A DNA stretch of 64,000 nucleotides from Microbulbifer donghaiensis (GCF_900129095.1 NZ_FQVA01000006.1:62001-126000), one strand, 5' to 3'. Positions 1 through 9,871 are shown, counted from the stretch's first letter. Notes: generated by a model from the sequence alone, not told the origin. Made by a program: numbers and translations.

Positions 1-2177
1 TATTGCAACTGCTCAAACTGCCCGATGGCACCGTCAAGGTGTTGGTCGAGGGGAGCCAGCGGGTCAATATCCTCGAGGTTATCGAAGGGGAGGGGCACTA
101 TCGGGCTACCGTCGAACCGATGGCCACCGAAGAGTTGCCCGAGGCGGAGGCGGAAGCGCTGGTGCGCTCGGCAATGACCCAGTTTGAACAGTATGTTTCG
201 GTGAGCAAGAAGGTGCCAAACGAGGTAATTACTTCGCTGTCCGGCATTGACGAGCCGGGCCGCCTAGCGGATACCATCGCCGCACATATGTCTCTGGAGC
301 TGCCGCAGAAGCAGGAATTGCTGGAAACGGCCAGTGTGAAGGAGCGCCTCGAGCACCTGCTGGGCTTGATGGACTCGGAAATCGATCTGATCCAGGTCGA
401 GAAGCGTATTCGCGGCCGCGTCAAGAAGCAGATGGAGAAGAGCCAGCGCGAGTACTATTTGAATGAGCAGATGAAGGCCATTCAGAAGGAACTCGGTGAA
501 ATTACCGAAGAGCCCAACGAGGTCGAAGAGCTCGAGAAGAAAATTGCCGAATCCGGTATGAGTGCCGAGGCGGAAAAGAAAACTCGCGCGGAACTTGGCA
601 AGTTGAAAATGATGTCGCCGATGTCTGCAGAGGCGTCAGTTCTGCGCAGTTATATCGACTGGATGCTCAGCGTGCCCTGGAAAAAAGCCAGTCGCGTACG
701 TCACGACCTGAAAAAAGCCGAAGAGATTCTCGAGAAGGATCACTACGGTCTGGAGGAGGTCAAAGAGCGAATCCTCGAATACCTGGCCGTGCAGAAACGG
801 GTCAAGAAAGTCAAGGGTCCTATTCTCTGCCTGGTCGGGCCACCGGGGGTTGGTAAGACCTCTCTCGGGCAGTCCATCGCCCGCGCGACCAATCGAAAGT
901 ACGTGCGAATGGCGCTCGGTGGTGTGCGGGACGAGGCGGAAATTCGCGGGCATCGCCGCACCTATATCGGTTCGCTGCCAGGCAAACTGATCCAGAAGAT
1001 TTCAAAGGTCGGCGTCAAGAACCCGCTGTTCCTGCTCGACGAAGTTGACAAGATGGGGATGGATCATCGCGGCGACCCTGCATCTGCCTTGTTGGAGGTG
1101 CTGGATCCAGAGCAGAACAAGTCGTTCAACGACCACTATCTGGAAGTGGATTACGACCTCTCGGATGTGATGTTTGTCTGTACGTCGAACTCGATGAATA
1201 TCCCCGGACCTCTGTTGGACCGGATGGAAGTCATTCGCATACCGGGTTACACCGAAGACGAAAAGCTGAATATTGCCCAGCGCTACCTGGTTCCGAAACA
1301 GCGCGCTGCCAATGGGCTCAAGGATGACGAGCTGGTACTTTCGGACCAGACAGTCCGGGATATCGTACGGTATTACACCCGCGAGGCCGGGGTGCGGGGC
1401 CTCGACCGGGAGATAGCGAAAATCTGCCGAAAGATCGTCACGGAGCACGTGCGCGAGTCCACCAGTGCCAAGGCGGTGGTTGAGCCCGGCCAATTGGAAG
1501 ATTTGCTGGGTGTGCGTAAGTTCGATTACGGTCGCGCGGAAGAGGAAAACAAAGTCGGCATCGTCACCGGCCTGGCCTGGACCGAAGTGGGAGGGGAGCT
1601 CCTCAGTATCGAGGCCTCCGCGGTTCCCGGTAAGGGGCGCATGATCAAGACCGGCTCACTTGGCGACGTGATGCAGGAGTCTATTCAGGCGGCGCTTACT
1701 GTCGTGCGCGCACGTTCGCAGTCCCTCGGTATTGCGCCGGACTTCCATGAGACGCGCGATATTCATATTCATGTGCCCGAGGGCGCTACGCCCAAGGACG
1801 GTCCCTCTGCGGGTATAGCCATGTGTACGGCACTGGCATCCGTGCTCACCAATATTCCGGTGCGCTCGGAGGTTGCGATGACCGGAGAAATTACACTGCG
1901 CGGAGAAGTTTTGCGAATTGGCGGTCTAAAGGAAAAGCTGCTCGCAGCCCACCGCGGTGGTATCAAAACGGTGCTGATCCCGGCGGACAACGAGCGTGAC
2001 CTGAAAGATATTCCGGATAATATTCTTCAGGATTTAGCGATCAAACCCGTCAAATGGATTGACCAGGTGCTGGAGTACGCGCTTGAGCAAAAGCCGGAAT
2101 CCTTGTCCGATGAGGAATACTCCGCGTTGCAAAAGCAGGCGGAGGAGCGTTCGCAGCGCTCGATGCATACTCACTGA
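1..2177 (+). CDS. lon: ATP-dependent protease Lon, 5' end outside window
   Basis: Cytoplasmic AAA+ serine protease that degrades misfolded and regulatory proteins. About 724 residues are visible of a family length near 780-800, so only the first part of the N-terminal substrate-binding domain is missing; the TTG at 3 is just an in-frame codon, not the true start. Seen in order: N-domain remainder, a coiled-coil-rich linker, Walker [10 protein letters not shown] (about nt 838-864), Walker B-type [10 protein letters not shown], and the C-terminal protease domain with the Ser of PKDGPSAG (codon at 1806) and the Lys within [11 protein letters not shown] (about 1920-1950), which form the known Ser-Lys dyad. 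It is followed by hupB and ppiD, the classical gammaproteobacterial order. Confidence 0.97.
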   Translation, partial: LQLLKLPDGTVKVLVEGSQRVNILEVIEGEGHYRATVEPMATEELPEAEAEALVRSAMTQFEQYVSVSKKVPNEVITSLSGIDEPGRLADTIAAHMSLELPQKQELLETASVKERLEHLLGLMDSEIDLIQVEKRIRGRVKKQMEKSQREYYLNEQMKAIQKELGEITEEPNEVEELEKKIAESGMSAEAEKKTRAELGKLKMMSPMSAEASVLRSYIDWMLSVPWKKASRVRHDLKKAEEILEKDHYGLEEVKERILEYLAVQKRVKKVKGPILCLVGPPGVGKTSLGQSIARATNRKYVRMALGGVRDEAEIRGHRRTYIGSLPGKLIQKISKVGVKNPLFLLDEVDKMGMDHRGDPASALLEVLDPEQNKSFNDHYLEVDYDLSDVMFVCTSNSMNIPGPLLDRMEVIRIPGYTEDEKLNIAQRYLVPKQRAANGLKDDELVLSDQTVRDIVRYYTREAGVRGLDREIAKICRKIVTEHVRESTSAKAVVEPGQLEDLLGVRKFDYGRAEEENKVGIVTGLAWTEVGGELLSIEASAVPGKGRMIKTGSLGDVMQESIQAALTVVRARSQSLGIAPDFHETRDIHIHVPEGATPKDGPSAGIAMCTALASVLTNIPVRSEVAMTGEITLRGEVLRIGGLKEKLLAAHRGGIKTVLIPADNERDLKDIPDNILQDLAIKPVKWIDQVLEYALEQKPESLSDEEYSALQKQAEERSQRSMHTH

Positions 2178-2193
2178 GGGGATCGACGAAGTG

Positions 2194-2214
2194 GCACCGG
2201 CGTCCAGCCGGTGC
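2194..2214 (+). other. Perfect hairpin after lon
   Basis: GCACCGGC (2194-2201) and GCCGGTGC (2207-2214) form an 8-bp perfect stem with a 5-nt loop 17 nt after the lon stop. No T-tract follows, so it is not a classical intrinsic terminator; it may stabilise the lon mRNA 3' end or slow transcription. Confidence 0.5.
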
Positions 2215-2293
2215 TGTCCGGCTAAAAAGTAATCTTTCCGCAGCGAAAAGCTGTCGGATATTTGTCCAACTGGCCGGAAACCCGCATGGTTCC

Positions 2294-2322
2294 TTGACCC
2301 GCTACCGGGCAGTTGGTATAAA
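2294..2322 (+). promoter_or_regulatory. Sigma70-type promoter of hupB
   Basis: TTGACC at 2294-2299 and TATAAA at 2317-2322 are separated by exactly 17 nt, close to the sigma70 consensus. It lies about 110 nt before the hupB start, so hupB can be transcribed independently of lon, as is known in E. coli. Confidence 0.75.
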
Positions 2323-2432
2323 TCGGGGCTTATTGCCCGGCGCACAATTCGCCGGCGATTGAAGACTCGAACGCAGCGGTACCCCGGAAGTGGGTGCCCC
2401 AACATACCTAAAAAAGAACAGAGGGATTAAGC

Positions 2433-2705
2433 GTGAATAAGTCCGAACTGATTGAAGCAATTGCCGCATCTGCAGACATTCCGAAAGCAGCTGCCGGCCG
2501 TGCTCTGGACGCAATGGTAGAGAGCATTACTAGTGCTCTGAAAAACGGGGATCAGGTTGCTCTGGTTGGTTTCGGTACTTTTGCCGTTAAAGAGCGTGCA
2601 GCTCGCACTGGCCGCAATCCGCGTACCGGTGATCCGATTGAAATCGCCGCAGCAAAAATCCCGAACTTCAAAGCTGGTAAAGCTCTGAAGGATGCCGTGA
2701 ACTAA
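2433..2705 (+). CDS. hupB: DNA-binding protein HU-beta
   Basis: Histone-like nucleoid protein that bends and compacts DNA as a dimer. The 90-residue length is exactly that of the family. The N-terminal helices ([11 protein letters not shown]) and the signature [18 protein letters not shown] with TGDPIEI, which forms the beta-arm, are intact. The start is a GTG at 2433 with a Shine-Dalgarno GAGGGA at 2421-2426. A strong promoter lies upstream and a terminator downstream, so it is probably a single-gene transcript between lon and ppiD. Confidence 0.97.
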   Translation: MNKSELIEAIAASADIPKAAAGRALDAMVESITSALKNGDQVALVGFGTFAVKERAARTGRNPRTGDPIEIAAAKIPNFKAGKALKDAVN

Positions 2706-2755
2706 GGTTTTCGGTGAGTTAAGAAGCCTCGCTTTCTCAAGTCGAAGCTTCGAAG

Positions 2756-2784
2756 AGGCGTATCTTACGGATGCGCCTTTTTTA
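2756..2784 (+). terminator. Rho-independent terminator after hupB
   Basis: AGGCGTATC (2756-2764) pairs with GGATGCGCCT (2769-2778) over about 9 bp including one G-T wobble, with a loop of about 4 nt. It is followed directly by a T-rich run (2778-2783), the usual intrinsic-terminator layout. Confidence 0.8.
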
Positions 2785-2929
2785 TTTCGGGCCATCCGTG
2801 GCCCTCACCCCTTCGGGGCAGCTGGAGCTGACTAAAATCGCTCCCGGCGATTTTGTGTTTCGGGCCATCCGTGGCCCTCACCCCTTCGGGGCAGCTGGAG
2901 CTGATCAAAATCGCTCCGGCGATTTTGTG
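2785..2929 (+). repeat. Two tandem 73-bp repeats with internal hairpins
   Basis: Copy 1 is 2785-2857 (73 nt) and copy 2 is 2858-2929 (72 nt). They are nearly identical: CT versus TC after GGAGCTGA, and one C fewer in the second loop. Each unit holds a CCCC-TTC-GGGG hairpin and a second perfect stem, AAAATCGC / GCGATTTT (2834-2841 with 2847-2854 in copy 1). The second stem is followed by TTTTGTG, so each unit could act as a weak terminator or REP-like element. The array fills the hupB-ppiD gap. Confidence 0.85.
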
Positions 2930-2970
2930 TATTTGGTAATTATTTTTAGAATTAACTTTCGGAGCTGAGC

Positions 2971-4848
2971 ATGCTTCAGTCCATGCGAGATAACCTGAAA
3001 GGCACTGCGGCAATTATTGTTGCGGCCTTTTTCGGTTTCATTATGGTCATTGGCGGGATTGATTTTTTCACCGGTGCCAGTGGAGGTTCCGCTGATGCGG
3101 TAGCCGAAATAAACGGCGAGAAAATCAGCAACCTGGATTTACAGCGCGCGATTCAGAATCGTCGCAACATGATCATGAGCCAGTACGGCGAGAATGTCCC
3201 CGCAGAACTGTTGAGTGACGAGCAACTTCGCGAGCCGGTTTTGCAGCAACTGATTACCAGCTCGGTGATGCGGCAGGCGGCTCAGGACGGCGGCATGGTG
3301 ATGAGCGCTGCGGCCGTAGACAGGGAAACGGTGCAAATTCCCGGTTTCCAGATCAACGGCAAGTTTGATCCGCAGGTTTTTCGCGATGCACTGCGCCGGA
3401 TGGGTTACAGCCCTACCAATTTCCGTCTGATCATGGAGCGGGATCTGACTCTGCAGCAGTATGCCGATAGTGTTAACGACAGCGCTTTTGTCACGCGGGC
3501 CGATGCCGAGCAGGTTATGGCGGTTTCCATGGAAGAACGCGACTTCGATTACGCCATATTGCCGGTCCAGGGGCTGCTCGAACAGATGACGGTCAGTGAC
3601 AGCGAAGTTGAGCAGTACTACCAGGATAACCAGGGGCAGTTCCAGCGCCCCGAGCAGGTTGCTATTCAGTACATCGAACTGAAGCCGGCGTTGTTTGCGG
3701 CAAATATCGACGTGTCAGAGCAGGACGTTCGTACTCAATACGAACAGGAAGTTGCCAGCTTTGAGGCGGACATTCGTCGCCATGCGGCCCACATACTGCT
3801 GGAAGACGCTAATAAAGATAAGCTGGCAGAGGTTCAGGCCAAGCTTGACGCGGGTGAGGATTTTGCCGAGTTGGCCAAATCCTACTCCGATGACATTGGT
3901 TCCCGCGATGAAGGTGGTGACCTCGGTTTCACCAGTGGCGATGTTTTCCCGGAGGAATTCGAGGCAGCCCTGGCATCTCTCGAGGTTGGCCAGGTTTCCG
4001 GCCCGGTAAGCACTGAAAGTGGAACCCACTTTATCAAGCTGCTCGAAGTCGAGGACGCCGAGGCTCCGACTTTCGAAGAGCGTAAGGCCGCAATCACCGC
4101 ACAGCTTCGCAACGCCGAAGCAGAGCGAGAGTTTGTCGGAGCGCTCGGCCGTCTGGCAGACCTCGCCTATAACGCCGACGACCTCGCAGGCCCCGCCGAA
4201 GAGTTGGGCGTGCCGCTGCAAACTACGGGCTTGTTCGGCCGCCAGGGTGGCACTGGCATCGCGGCTAATGACAAAGTGGTGGCCGCTGCCTTTGCTCCGG
4301 AAGTAAAAGAGGACGGCAATACTTCCGATGTGTTGAACCTCAGCGAGGAGCATTCCGTGGTGCTGCGGGTAACCGAACACAAGCCGGCCGGCACTTATCC
4401 TGTTGAAGAAGTTCGCCAGCAGATTGTAGAGCGCATCAAGCGCGAAAAGGCCAGTGCCCAGTTGGCCAGCCGCGCGCAGGAGTTGAAGGCAAAGCTGGAA
4501 GCTGGCGGTGACTTTGCCGAGCTGGCAGGGGAGCAGCAACTGACACTGGAGACCAGTGACAAGACTCGCCGGGGTGGTTTCGGTGAGCGCGGTGAGATCA
4601 TCGAGCAGGCCTTTGCGCTGGCAGCGCCGGAGCGCGGTGATCGGGTGGCCACTTTCGCTACCAGCGATGGTGATCAGGTGGTATTGAAGCTGCGCGACGT
4701 CCGTCCGGGTCAACTGGCGCGACAGAGCAAGGAGCAGCGCGAAGCGGTAATGCAGCAACTGGCTTTGGCGAGTGGCAATGCGGAGCTGATGGCAGTGCAA
4801 AATTACCTGGCCAGCCAAGCCGATATCAAAATGGGCAAGTCAGAGTAA
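2971..4848 (+). CDS. ppiD: Periplasmic chaperone / peptidyl-prolyl isomerase PpiD
   Basis: Inner-membrane anchored chaperone that helps outer-membrane and secreted proteins leaving the Sec translocon. The 625 residues match the family. One N-terminal membrane segment (about residues 13-33, GTAAIIVAAFFGFIMVIGG) is followed by a SurA-like N-domain. A parvulin domain lies at about residues 268-362 (RRHAAHILLED ... GGDLGFTSGDVFPEEFEAAL ... GTHFIKLLEV), and a C-terminal chaperone region ends the protein. ATG 2971 has GGAG at 2961-2964. It follows hupB as in E. coli and Pseudomonas and is separated from it by a terminator and tandem repeats, so it probably has its own promoter. Confidence 0.95.
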   Translation: MLQSMRDNLKGTAAIIVAAFFGFIMVIGGIDFFTGASGGSADAVAEINGEKISNLDLQRAIQNRRNMIMSQYGENVPAELLSDEQLREPVLQQLITSSVMRQAAQDGGMVMSAAAVDRETVQIPGFQINGKFDPQVFRDALRRMGYSPTNFRLIMERDLTLQQYADSVNDSAFVTRADAEQVMAVSMEERDFDYAILPVQGLLEQMTVSDSEVEQYYQDNQGQFQRPEQVAIQYIELKPALFAANIDVSEQDVRTQYEQEVASFEADIRRHAAHILLEDANKDKLAEVQAKLDAGEDFAELAKSYSDDIGSRDEGGDLGFTSGDVFPEEFEAALASLEVGQVSGPVSTESGTHFIKLLEVEDAEAPTFEERKAAITAQLRNAEAEREFVGALGRLADLAYNADDLAGPAEELGVPLQTTGLFGRQGGTGIAANDKVVAAAFAPEVKEDGNTSDVLNLSEEHSVVLRVTEHKPAGTYPVEEVRQQIVERIKREKASAQLASRAQELKAKLEAGGDFAELAGEQQLTLETSDKTRRGGFGERGEIIEQAFALAAPERGDRVATFATSDGDQVVLKLRDVRPGQLARQSKEQREAVMQQLALASGNAELMAVQNYLASQADIKMGKSE

Positions 4849-4870
4849 TTGTCGCCTCTTTGAGTTAACA

Positions 4871-4900
4871 AAAAACCCGGCATAAGCCGGGTTTTTTGTT
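4871..4900. terminator. Bidirectional terminator between ppiD and mltD
   Basis: AAAAACCCGGC (4871-4881) and GCCGGGTTTTT (4886-4896) form an 11-bp perfect stem with an ATAA loop. T-runs follow on both strands. It serves the two convergent genes ppiD (+) and mltD (-). Confidence 0.92.
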
Positions 4901-4925
4901 TTGCTGACAAGCTGGTCCTGTTTGT

Positions 4926-6482
4926 CTAGCCGCTGGCTGTGGTATCGACGAACAGGGTCAGGCGTTGGCCGGGCTGCAGATAGTTGGACTTGCTGAGCTT
5001 GTTCCAGCGCAGAATGTCGTCGATCTCAATACTGAATTTGCTGGCGATCCGGTACAGGGAGTCGCCGTTGCGAACCCGGTAGGACACCTTGCGGGTTGTG
5101 CGGCTGTCGCTGCCGCTGTCACCACCGTAGGCGACCAGGGTTTGTCCGGGGCGCAGCGTATCGCCTGCCGCCATACTGTTCCAGCTCGCCAGCTGGCGCA
5201 CGCTGACCTTCAGGTTACGTGCAATCCCCCAAAGGGTATCGCCGGGGCGGACGGTGTAACTGGTTTTTTGCCCATCGCCGGAAGACTGGCGGCGCTTGAC
5301 GCGCTCATCCACGGCATAGGCGTATTGCCCGGTCGGTCCGGAGGCGCTCGGGATCAACAGTGTTTTGCCCGCGCGGATATTGTTGCCGCGCAGCTTGTTG
5401 GCTTCCCGAATTGCCGCCACGGTCGTCTCGTAGCGACGGGCGATGGTGGACAGGGTATCACCTCGGGCGATCTTGTAGCGCTGCCAGGTGACGCGCTGCT
5501 CTTTGGGCAGCTCCGCCAGGCCCGTTTCGAAGACTTCCTGCTTGTCCACCGGAATCAGCAGACGGTGATTGCCGTTGGGGTCCGTGGCCCAACGATTGAA
5601 GCCTGGATTGAGCAGGTAGAGTTCTTCGATTTCGATATCGGCAAGACTCGCGGCCTGTGACAAATCAATCTGACTGCCCACATCCACCGACGCGTAGTAG
5701 GGCTCGTTAGCCACGTCGTGCAACGGAATCCGGTAGTAATCCGGGCGGGATATCACTTCGGCCAGTGCCAGCAGTTGCGGGACATAGCGCTGGGTTTCTC
5801 GGGGCAGCTTCAGGTCCCAGAAGCTGGTGCCGAGACCGCGACGCCGGTTGCGCTCGATGGCCCGGCGCACTGTACCCTCACCGGCGTTGTAGGCTGCGAG
5901 CGTCAGCTCCCAGTCGCCGCCGAAACGTTCCGACAGGTAGGTGAAGTACTTGACGGCCGCACGGGTTGACTGGTCGACGTCGCGTCGCCCGTCGTACCAC
6001 CAGTTCTGCTCCAGGCCGAATGAGCGTCCCGTTGCAGGGATAAACTGCCACATTCCGGACGCGCGGGCATGAGAGTAGGCAAAGGGGTCGTAAGCGCTCT
6101 CTACGATTGGCAGCAGGGCCAGCTCGAGGGGCAGGTTGGCCTGTTCCAGTTCCTCGGCCACGTGGAAGATGTAGCGGCGCGAGCGCTCGGTCACGCGGGC
6201 CATGTAGCCCTCGTTGCGCGAAAAATAGGCAATATAGTCTTTGACTTTGGGGGCGTCGACATTGCGGTCGAGGCGGAAGCCGCGGCGCAGTCGATCCCAG
6301 ATATCCACTGGAGGTAGTGCCTTCTCCGCCGGCTGTATGCTGTCAGTACTGGTGCCAGACACCGCGACGGTGTCTTCCCCCTGCAGGTTGTGCTTTTCGG
6401 GCGCAATGCTGTTGTCTGGCATCTGCGCACAAGCCCCCACTGCCGCAGCGAGGACTGCTACGGCAAATTTCTTGTGAACCAT
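4926..6482 (-). CDS. mltD: Membrane-bound lytic murein transglycosylase D
   Basis: Cleaves the MurNAc-GlcNAc bond of peptidoglycan to give 1,6-anhydro ends, in the periplasm. 518 residues. The N-terminus has a signal with lipobox-like VGAC (Cys18), suggesting an outer-membrane lipoprotein. The SLT domain carries VESAYDPFAYS with the likely catalytic Glu128, then SGMWQFIPATG and the LAAYNAGEGTV motif. Three LysM repeats follow, near residues 340-382, 405-448 and 468-512 (for example YTVRPGDTLWGIARN), which bind glycan strands. E. coli MltD has two LysM repeats. It lies next to gloB as in Pseudomonas and E. coli. Confidence 0.95.
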   Translation of the reverse strand: MVHKKFAVAVLAAAVGACAQMPDNSIAPEKHNLQGEDTVAVSGTSTDSIQPAEKALPPVDIWDRLRRGFRLDRNVDAPKVKDYIAYFSRNEGYMARVTERSRRYIFHVAEELEQANLPLELALLPIVESAYDPFAYSHARASGMWQFIPATGRSFGLEQNWWYDGRRDVDQSTRAAVKYFTYLSERFGGDWELTLAAYNAGEGTVRRAIERNRRRGLGTSFWDLKLPRETQRYVPQLLALAEVISRPDYYRIPLHDVANEPYYASVDVGSQIDLSQAASLADIEIEELYLLNPGFNRWATDPNGNHRLLIPVDKQEVFETGLAELPKEQRVTWQRYKIARGDTLSTIARRYETTVAAIREANKLRGNNIRAGKTLLIPSASGPTGQYAYAVDERVKRRQSSGDGQKTSYTVRPGDTLWGIARNLKVSVRQLASWNSMAAGDTLRPGQTLVAYGGDSGSDSRTTRKVSYRVRNGDSLYRIASKFSIEIDDILRWNKLSKSNYLQPGQRLTLFVDTTASG

Positions 6483-6682
6483 GCTTGGTATCCGCGAGTC
6501 GTTCTTTTAGTTTCCGGGCTCAGGATACGCAGTCGCGTTTATCTTGTACTACACCTGAGCTTTCGTTCGTAATTGTCTGATTCTAAAGAGTGAAATTAGT
6601 TTCGGTCAATCAAAACGGCGAGTTTTTGCACAGGTTGTCGGCAATATCACCGGATTGGGGCCTTATTGGTCGAGCCAGTACT

Positions 6683-7465
6683 TCAGAATTCGTCCTTCCA
6701 GCGCCTAAGTCTAGCGAACACCTCCACCTCATCGGAGTCCCCATTTGCGCCATTGGCGCCGTGATTTGCTGCTCGTCGGGCCACCGCGGGAATGTGGCAG
6801 CGCAGGAATGGATTTGTGGCTAATTCTTCGCCAATTGTCGAGGGCAGCGTGGGGCGATTGTCGGCGCGCAGGGCCTGGCTGGTCGCGATGCGGCTTTTGA
6901 CGGCGGCGTTGCCCGGCTCGGCGGTCTCGGCAAAACGCAGGTTTGCCAGGGTATATTCATGGGCGCAATACACGCGGGTCTCCGGTGGCAGCGCGCTCAG
7001 CTTGGCCAGGGAATTGTGCATCTGCGCGGGCGTGCCTTCAAAGAGACGACCGCAGCCGGCGGCGAAGAGGGTGTCGCCGCAAAATAGGTGGAGCTGTGGT
7101 GTGCCGTTGTCGGTGCCTTCTTCGAGTACCAGTGCCAGGTGGTCGAGAGTATGGCCTGGAACATCCATGACCCGCATCGGCAGGCCGAGAATTTCGTAGC
7201 TCTCACCCGCCGCCAACGGGTTGGTGACGCCGTCAATGGTCCCCGGCCCGTAAACTGGACAGGCGTAGCGCTCGCGCAGCTTGGCGATCCCGCCGGTGTG
7301 GTCCAGGTGGTGGTGGGTAATGAGGATCCCGCCGAGCGGTTTGTCGCCCAGGGCTTCAAACACCGGTTTGGCGTCGCCCGGGTCCACTACCCAGTGCGCG
7401 CCATCTCGTTCGAGATGCCAGATATAGTTGTCGCTGAAGGCTGGAATCGGCGAGATTGAGAGCAT
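6683..7465 (-). CDS. gloB: Hydroxyacylglutathione hydrolase (glyoxalase II)
   Basis: Hydrolyses S-lactoylglutathione to D-lactate and glutathione, completing methylglyoxal detoxification in the cytoplasm. The start is placed at the internal ATG 7465 (MLSISPIPAFSDNYIW), giving 260 residues, close to the E. coli 251; the open frame extends 38 codons further upstream without family similarity. The binuclear metal motif THHHLDHTGG is at residues 50-59, and later ligands sit in PGHTLDHLA, FCGDTLF and YCAHEYT. It is divergent from the methyltransferase gene, an arrangement also seen in pseudomonads. Confidence 0.94.
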   Translation of the reverse strand: MLSISPIPAFSDNYIWHLERDGAHWVVDPGDAKPVFEALGDKPLGGILITHHHLDHTGGIAKLRERYACPVYGPGTIDGVTNPLAAGESYEILGLPMRVMDVPGHTLDHLALVLEEGTDNGTPQLHLFCGDTLFAAGCGRLFEGTPAQMHNSLAKLSALPPETRVYCAHEYTLANLRFAETAEPGNAAVKSRIATSQALRADNRPTLPSTIGEELATNPFLRCHIPAVARRAANHGANGANGDSDEVEVFARLRRWKDEF

Positions 7466-7717
7466 TTTAGTGGCCCGTTGGTCTGGAAGTTGGAACGATA
7501 TCATGTAAGGTAGTTTGCGCTGAATCACCTGTGGGCCCGTTGTGATGGTGCGCGCTGCGAGCGAGACAGAGTCGCGCAATTTGGCGCCTCTTAAGTTTTT
7601 TATTGTTCAGGTGGGGTTGTGGGTGAAATATCGGTCTCTTCGGGTGATATTTCACTAAAATCGGGTGTTTATGGCACCACACACGGTCGGACGGACCCAG
7701 CAACGGTCGGAGACACC

Positions 7718-8506
7718 ATGGCGAAGAAATCCAATTCGGACAATCGCGCAGAAATGCCATCATTGGCAAAATCCTGCGCCGCACTGTCTCACTGGTTCTC
7801 CAGTGGCCTGGGCCAGGAAATTCTGTCCCAGCAACTGGCGCTGACACAGCCGCTGGTCGAAAAAATGTTCGGTTACCACTTGATGCAGGCAGGGGTCACC
7901 AGCGACGTTGACTTCGCCGCTTGCAGCCGGATTAACCATCGGTTTCGCCTCAGTGCCAGCAGTGAGCAGGACTGCGCCGCGCAGGTCGAATTTGGCCAGT
8001 TGCCATTGCCGTCGGAATCTATTGACGTGGTCCTGCTTCACCATCTGCAGGACTTTGCCTCTCATCCGCACCAGGTATTGCGGGAAGCCGCGCGAGTGCT
8101 GATACCCGGGGGGCACCTGTTGCTGATCGGATTCAATCCGTTTTCGTTGCTGGGGCTATCACGGCTGCTGTTCTCCAGCAGCGCTTACCAGCGCGGCAAC
8201 CAATTGCGTGCGGCGCGCGTTGCGGACTGGATGAACCTGCTGGACCTGCAGGCCAACACCATTGAGCGCGGCTTCTTCCGCCTGCCTTTGCAGCAGCGCG
8301 AACTGCTGGCGAAGACAGCGTGGATGGAGCGGCTCGGCACCCGCTGGCAGTTGCCTTGGGGGGGCTTTTACATCATAGTCGCGCGCAAAGAAGTGGCGCG
8401 TATGCGCACGATCAAGATCAATTGGCGTGGTGATCAGAAACCGGCGCTAACCGCGGTGCCTTCGAGTCCGCGCGTCGCCGCGCGCGGACGCCATCAAAAG
8501 CGCTGA
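7718..8506 (+). CDS. SAM-dependent methyltransferase-like protein
   Basis: Methyltransferase_11-type fold inferred from the central part: LPLPSESIDVVLLHHLQDF, LREAARVLIPGGHLLLIGFNP, which match motif post-I to III of class I enzymes. The usual glycine-rich SAM motif I is not obvious upstream of this, a point shared, as far as I recall, with orthologues between gloB and rnhA in Pseudomonas. ATG 7718 (MAKKSNSD) was chosen, giving 262 residues; the frame is open back to GTG 7619. The C-terminus is basic. The substrate is unknown. It is followed by rnhA and dnaQ on the same strand and may be co-transcribed with them. Confidence 0.75.
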   Translation: MAKKSNSDNRAEMPSLAKSCAALSHWFSSGLGQEILSQQLALTQPLVEKMFGYHLMQAGVTSDVDFAACSRINHRFRLSASSEQDCAAQVEFGQLPLPSESIDVVLLHHLQDFASHPHQVLREAARVLIPGGHLLLIGFNPFSLLGLSRLLFSSSAYQRGNQLRAARVADWMNLLDLQANTIERGFFRLPLQQRELLAKTAWMERLGTRWQLPWGGFYIIVARKEVARMRTIKINWRGDQKPALTAVPSSPRVAARGRHQKR

Positions 8507-8560
8507 CTTGCCGGTGATGCTGGCGCGGACAGTGCACGCAGTGATTAAAAAGTAGTCAAT

Positions 8561-8998
8561 TTGAAACAAGTGACCATTTATACCGATGGCGCCTGCCGCG
8601 GTAATCCGGGGCCCGGGGGCTGGGGCGCATTGCTGGTCTACGGCGATGTGAAGAAAGAGCTGTTTGGCGGTGAAACCCATACGACGAACAATCGCATGGA
8701 GCTGCTGGCCGCGATCAGGGCTCTCGAGGCCCTGAAACAGCCGTGTCGGGTCGACCTGCACACGGATTCCCAGTATCTGCGCCAGGGCATTACCAGCTGG
8801 ATCAACAACTGGAAGAAGAACGGTTGGAAGACCGCCAACAAGAAACCGGTGAAAAATGCCGATCTGTGGCGCGCGCTGGACGACGGTATCGCCGGTCACG
8901 AGGTGCACTGGCACTGGGTCAAGGGTCATGCCGGTCACCCCGGCAATGAGCGTGCCGACCAGCTGGCCAACCGCGGCATTGATGAACATAGGGGTTGA
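8561..8998 (+). CDS. rnhA: Ribonuclease HI
   Basis: Cleaves the RNA strand of RNA-DNA hybrids during replication and R-loop removal. 145 residues, with the full acidic active site: Asp in [14 protein letters not shown], Glu in NRMELLAAI, Asp in [11 protein letters not shown], and the C-terminal Asp in [10 protein letters not shown]. The basic handle region [14 protein letters not shown] is present. The start is TTG 8561, because no ATG or GTG precedes the conserved N-terminus. dnaQ begins 15 bp after its stop. Confidence 0.96.
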   Translation: MKQVTIYTDGACRGNPGPGGWGALLVYGDVKKELFGGETHTTNNRMELLAAIRALEALKQPCRVDLHTDSQYLRQGITSWINNWKKNGWKTANKKPVKNADLWRALDDGIAGHEVHWHWVKGHAGHPGNERADQLANRGIDEHRG

Positions 8999-9012
8999 AG
9001 GGGGAGAAGTAG

Positions 9013-9744
9013 ATGCGTCAGGTTGTACTGGATACCGAGACCACGGGCCTGGACCCGAAAAGTGGGCACCGCATTATTGAGATCGGTTGCGTCGAGCTGG
9101 TCAATCGCAAGCTCACTGGACGCCATTACCACCAATATATCAATCCCGAGCGGGAGGTCGATGATGGCGCGATCGAGGTGCACGGCATCACGAACGAATT
9201 CTTGGTCGACAAGCCGGTTTTTGCGCAGGTTGCCGACGATTTCATGACATTTTGTGAGGGGGCAGAGCTCGTCATTCACAACGCTCCCTTCGATGTCGGC
9301 TTTATCAATTGGGAACTGAAACTGCTCGGCAGTCCACGCTGGCAGAATGTGGCGGCGCATTGCGGTGTATTGGATACCCTGGCGCTGGCGCGGGAGAAGC
9401 ATCCGGGGCAGAAGAACAACCTGGATGCTCTGTGTAAGCGCTACTTTGTCGATAACTCCCAGCGCGATTTGCACGGCGCACTGCTGGATGCCGAGATCCT
9501 CGCTGATGTCTACCTGATGATGACCGGCGGCCAGACGGATCTGGCGCTGGCCCAGGGTGGTGAGCAGCAATCGGGTACAGAAGAGGGTGGCGCTGAGGGG
9601 CGTGATGCGGCCTCCGGTGCTGTCCGCAGGTTGGCTTCCGATCGTGCACCCTTGACGGTATTACAGGCTTCCGCAGAAGAGGTGGAGGCACACCAGTCGA
9701 TGCTGGCATTGCTGGAAAAGTCGGCCGGCAAACACTTCTGGTGA
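9013..9744 (+). CDS. dnaQ: DNA polymerase III epsilon subunit, 3'-5' proofreading exonuclease
   Basis: Proofreading subunit of the replicative polymerase core. 243 residues. DEDDh exonuclease motifs are complete: ExoI LDTETTGLD near residue 6-14, ExoII HNAPFDVGF, and ExoIII LHGALLDAEILADVY. The C-terminal tail after about residue 185, which in the family binds the alpha subunit, is variable and ends in a helical LALLEKSAGKHFW. GGAG at 9002-9005 precedes ATG 9013. The rnhA-dnaQ order is widely conserved, although in E. coli the two genes are divergent. Confidence 0.96.
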   Translation: MRQVVLDTETTGLDPKSGHRIIEIGCVELVNRKLTGRHYHQYINPEREVDDGAIEVHGITNEFLVDKPVFAQVADDFMTFCEGAELVIHNAPFDVGFINWELKLLGSPRWQNVAAHCGVLDTLALAREKHPGQKNNLDALCKRYFVDNSQRDLHGALLDAEILADVYLMMTGGQTDLALAQGGEQQSGTEEGGAEGRDAASGAVRRLASDRAPLTVLQASAEEVEAHQSMLALLEKSAGKHFW

Positions 9745-9842
9745 GTCTACCCGGTTTTGCCTGCGGCCTATCGAGTTGCCGTTATTGCCGGGAAGCAGGT
9801 GTCAGCAGAGCAGTGTCTGCACCAGAGTAGCTCGGCGACGAA

Positions 9843-9871
9843 GGCGGAACCCACTCTGGAGCTGTTCCGCC
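9843..9871. other. Hairpin between convergent dnaQ and nhaB
   Basis: GGCGGAAC (9843-9850) and GTTCCGCC (9864-9871) form a perfect 8-bp stem with a 13-nt loop in the 146-nt gap between the two converging genes. There is no T-run on either side, so its terminator role is only inferred from position. Confidence 0.4.

Noticed and set aside
2771-2968. Short frames in both directions over the 73-bp repeats
   Set aside because: They arise from the repeat itself (the same peptide twice) and lack ribosome-binding sites.
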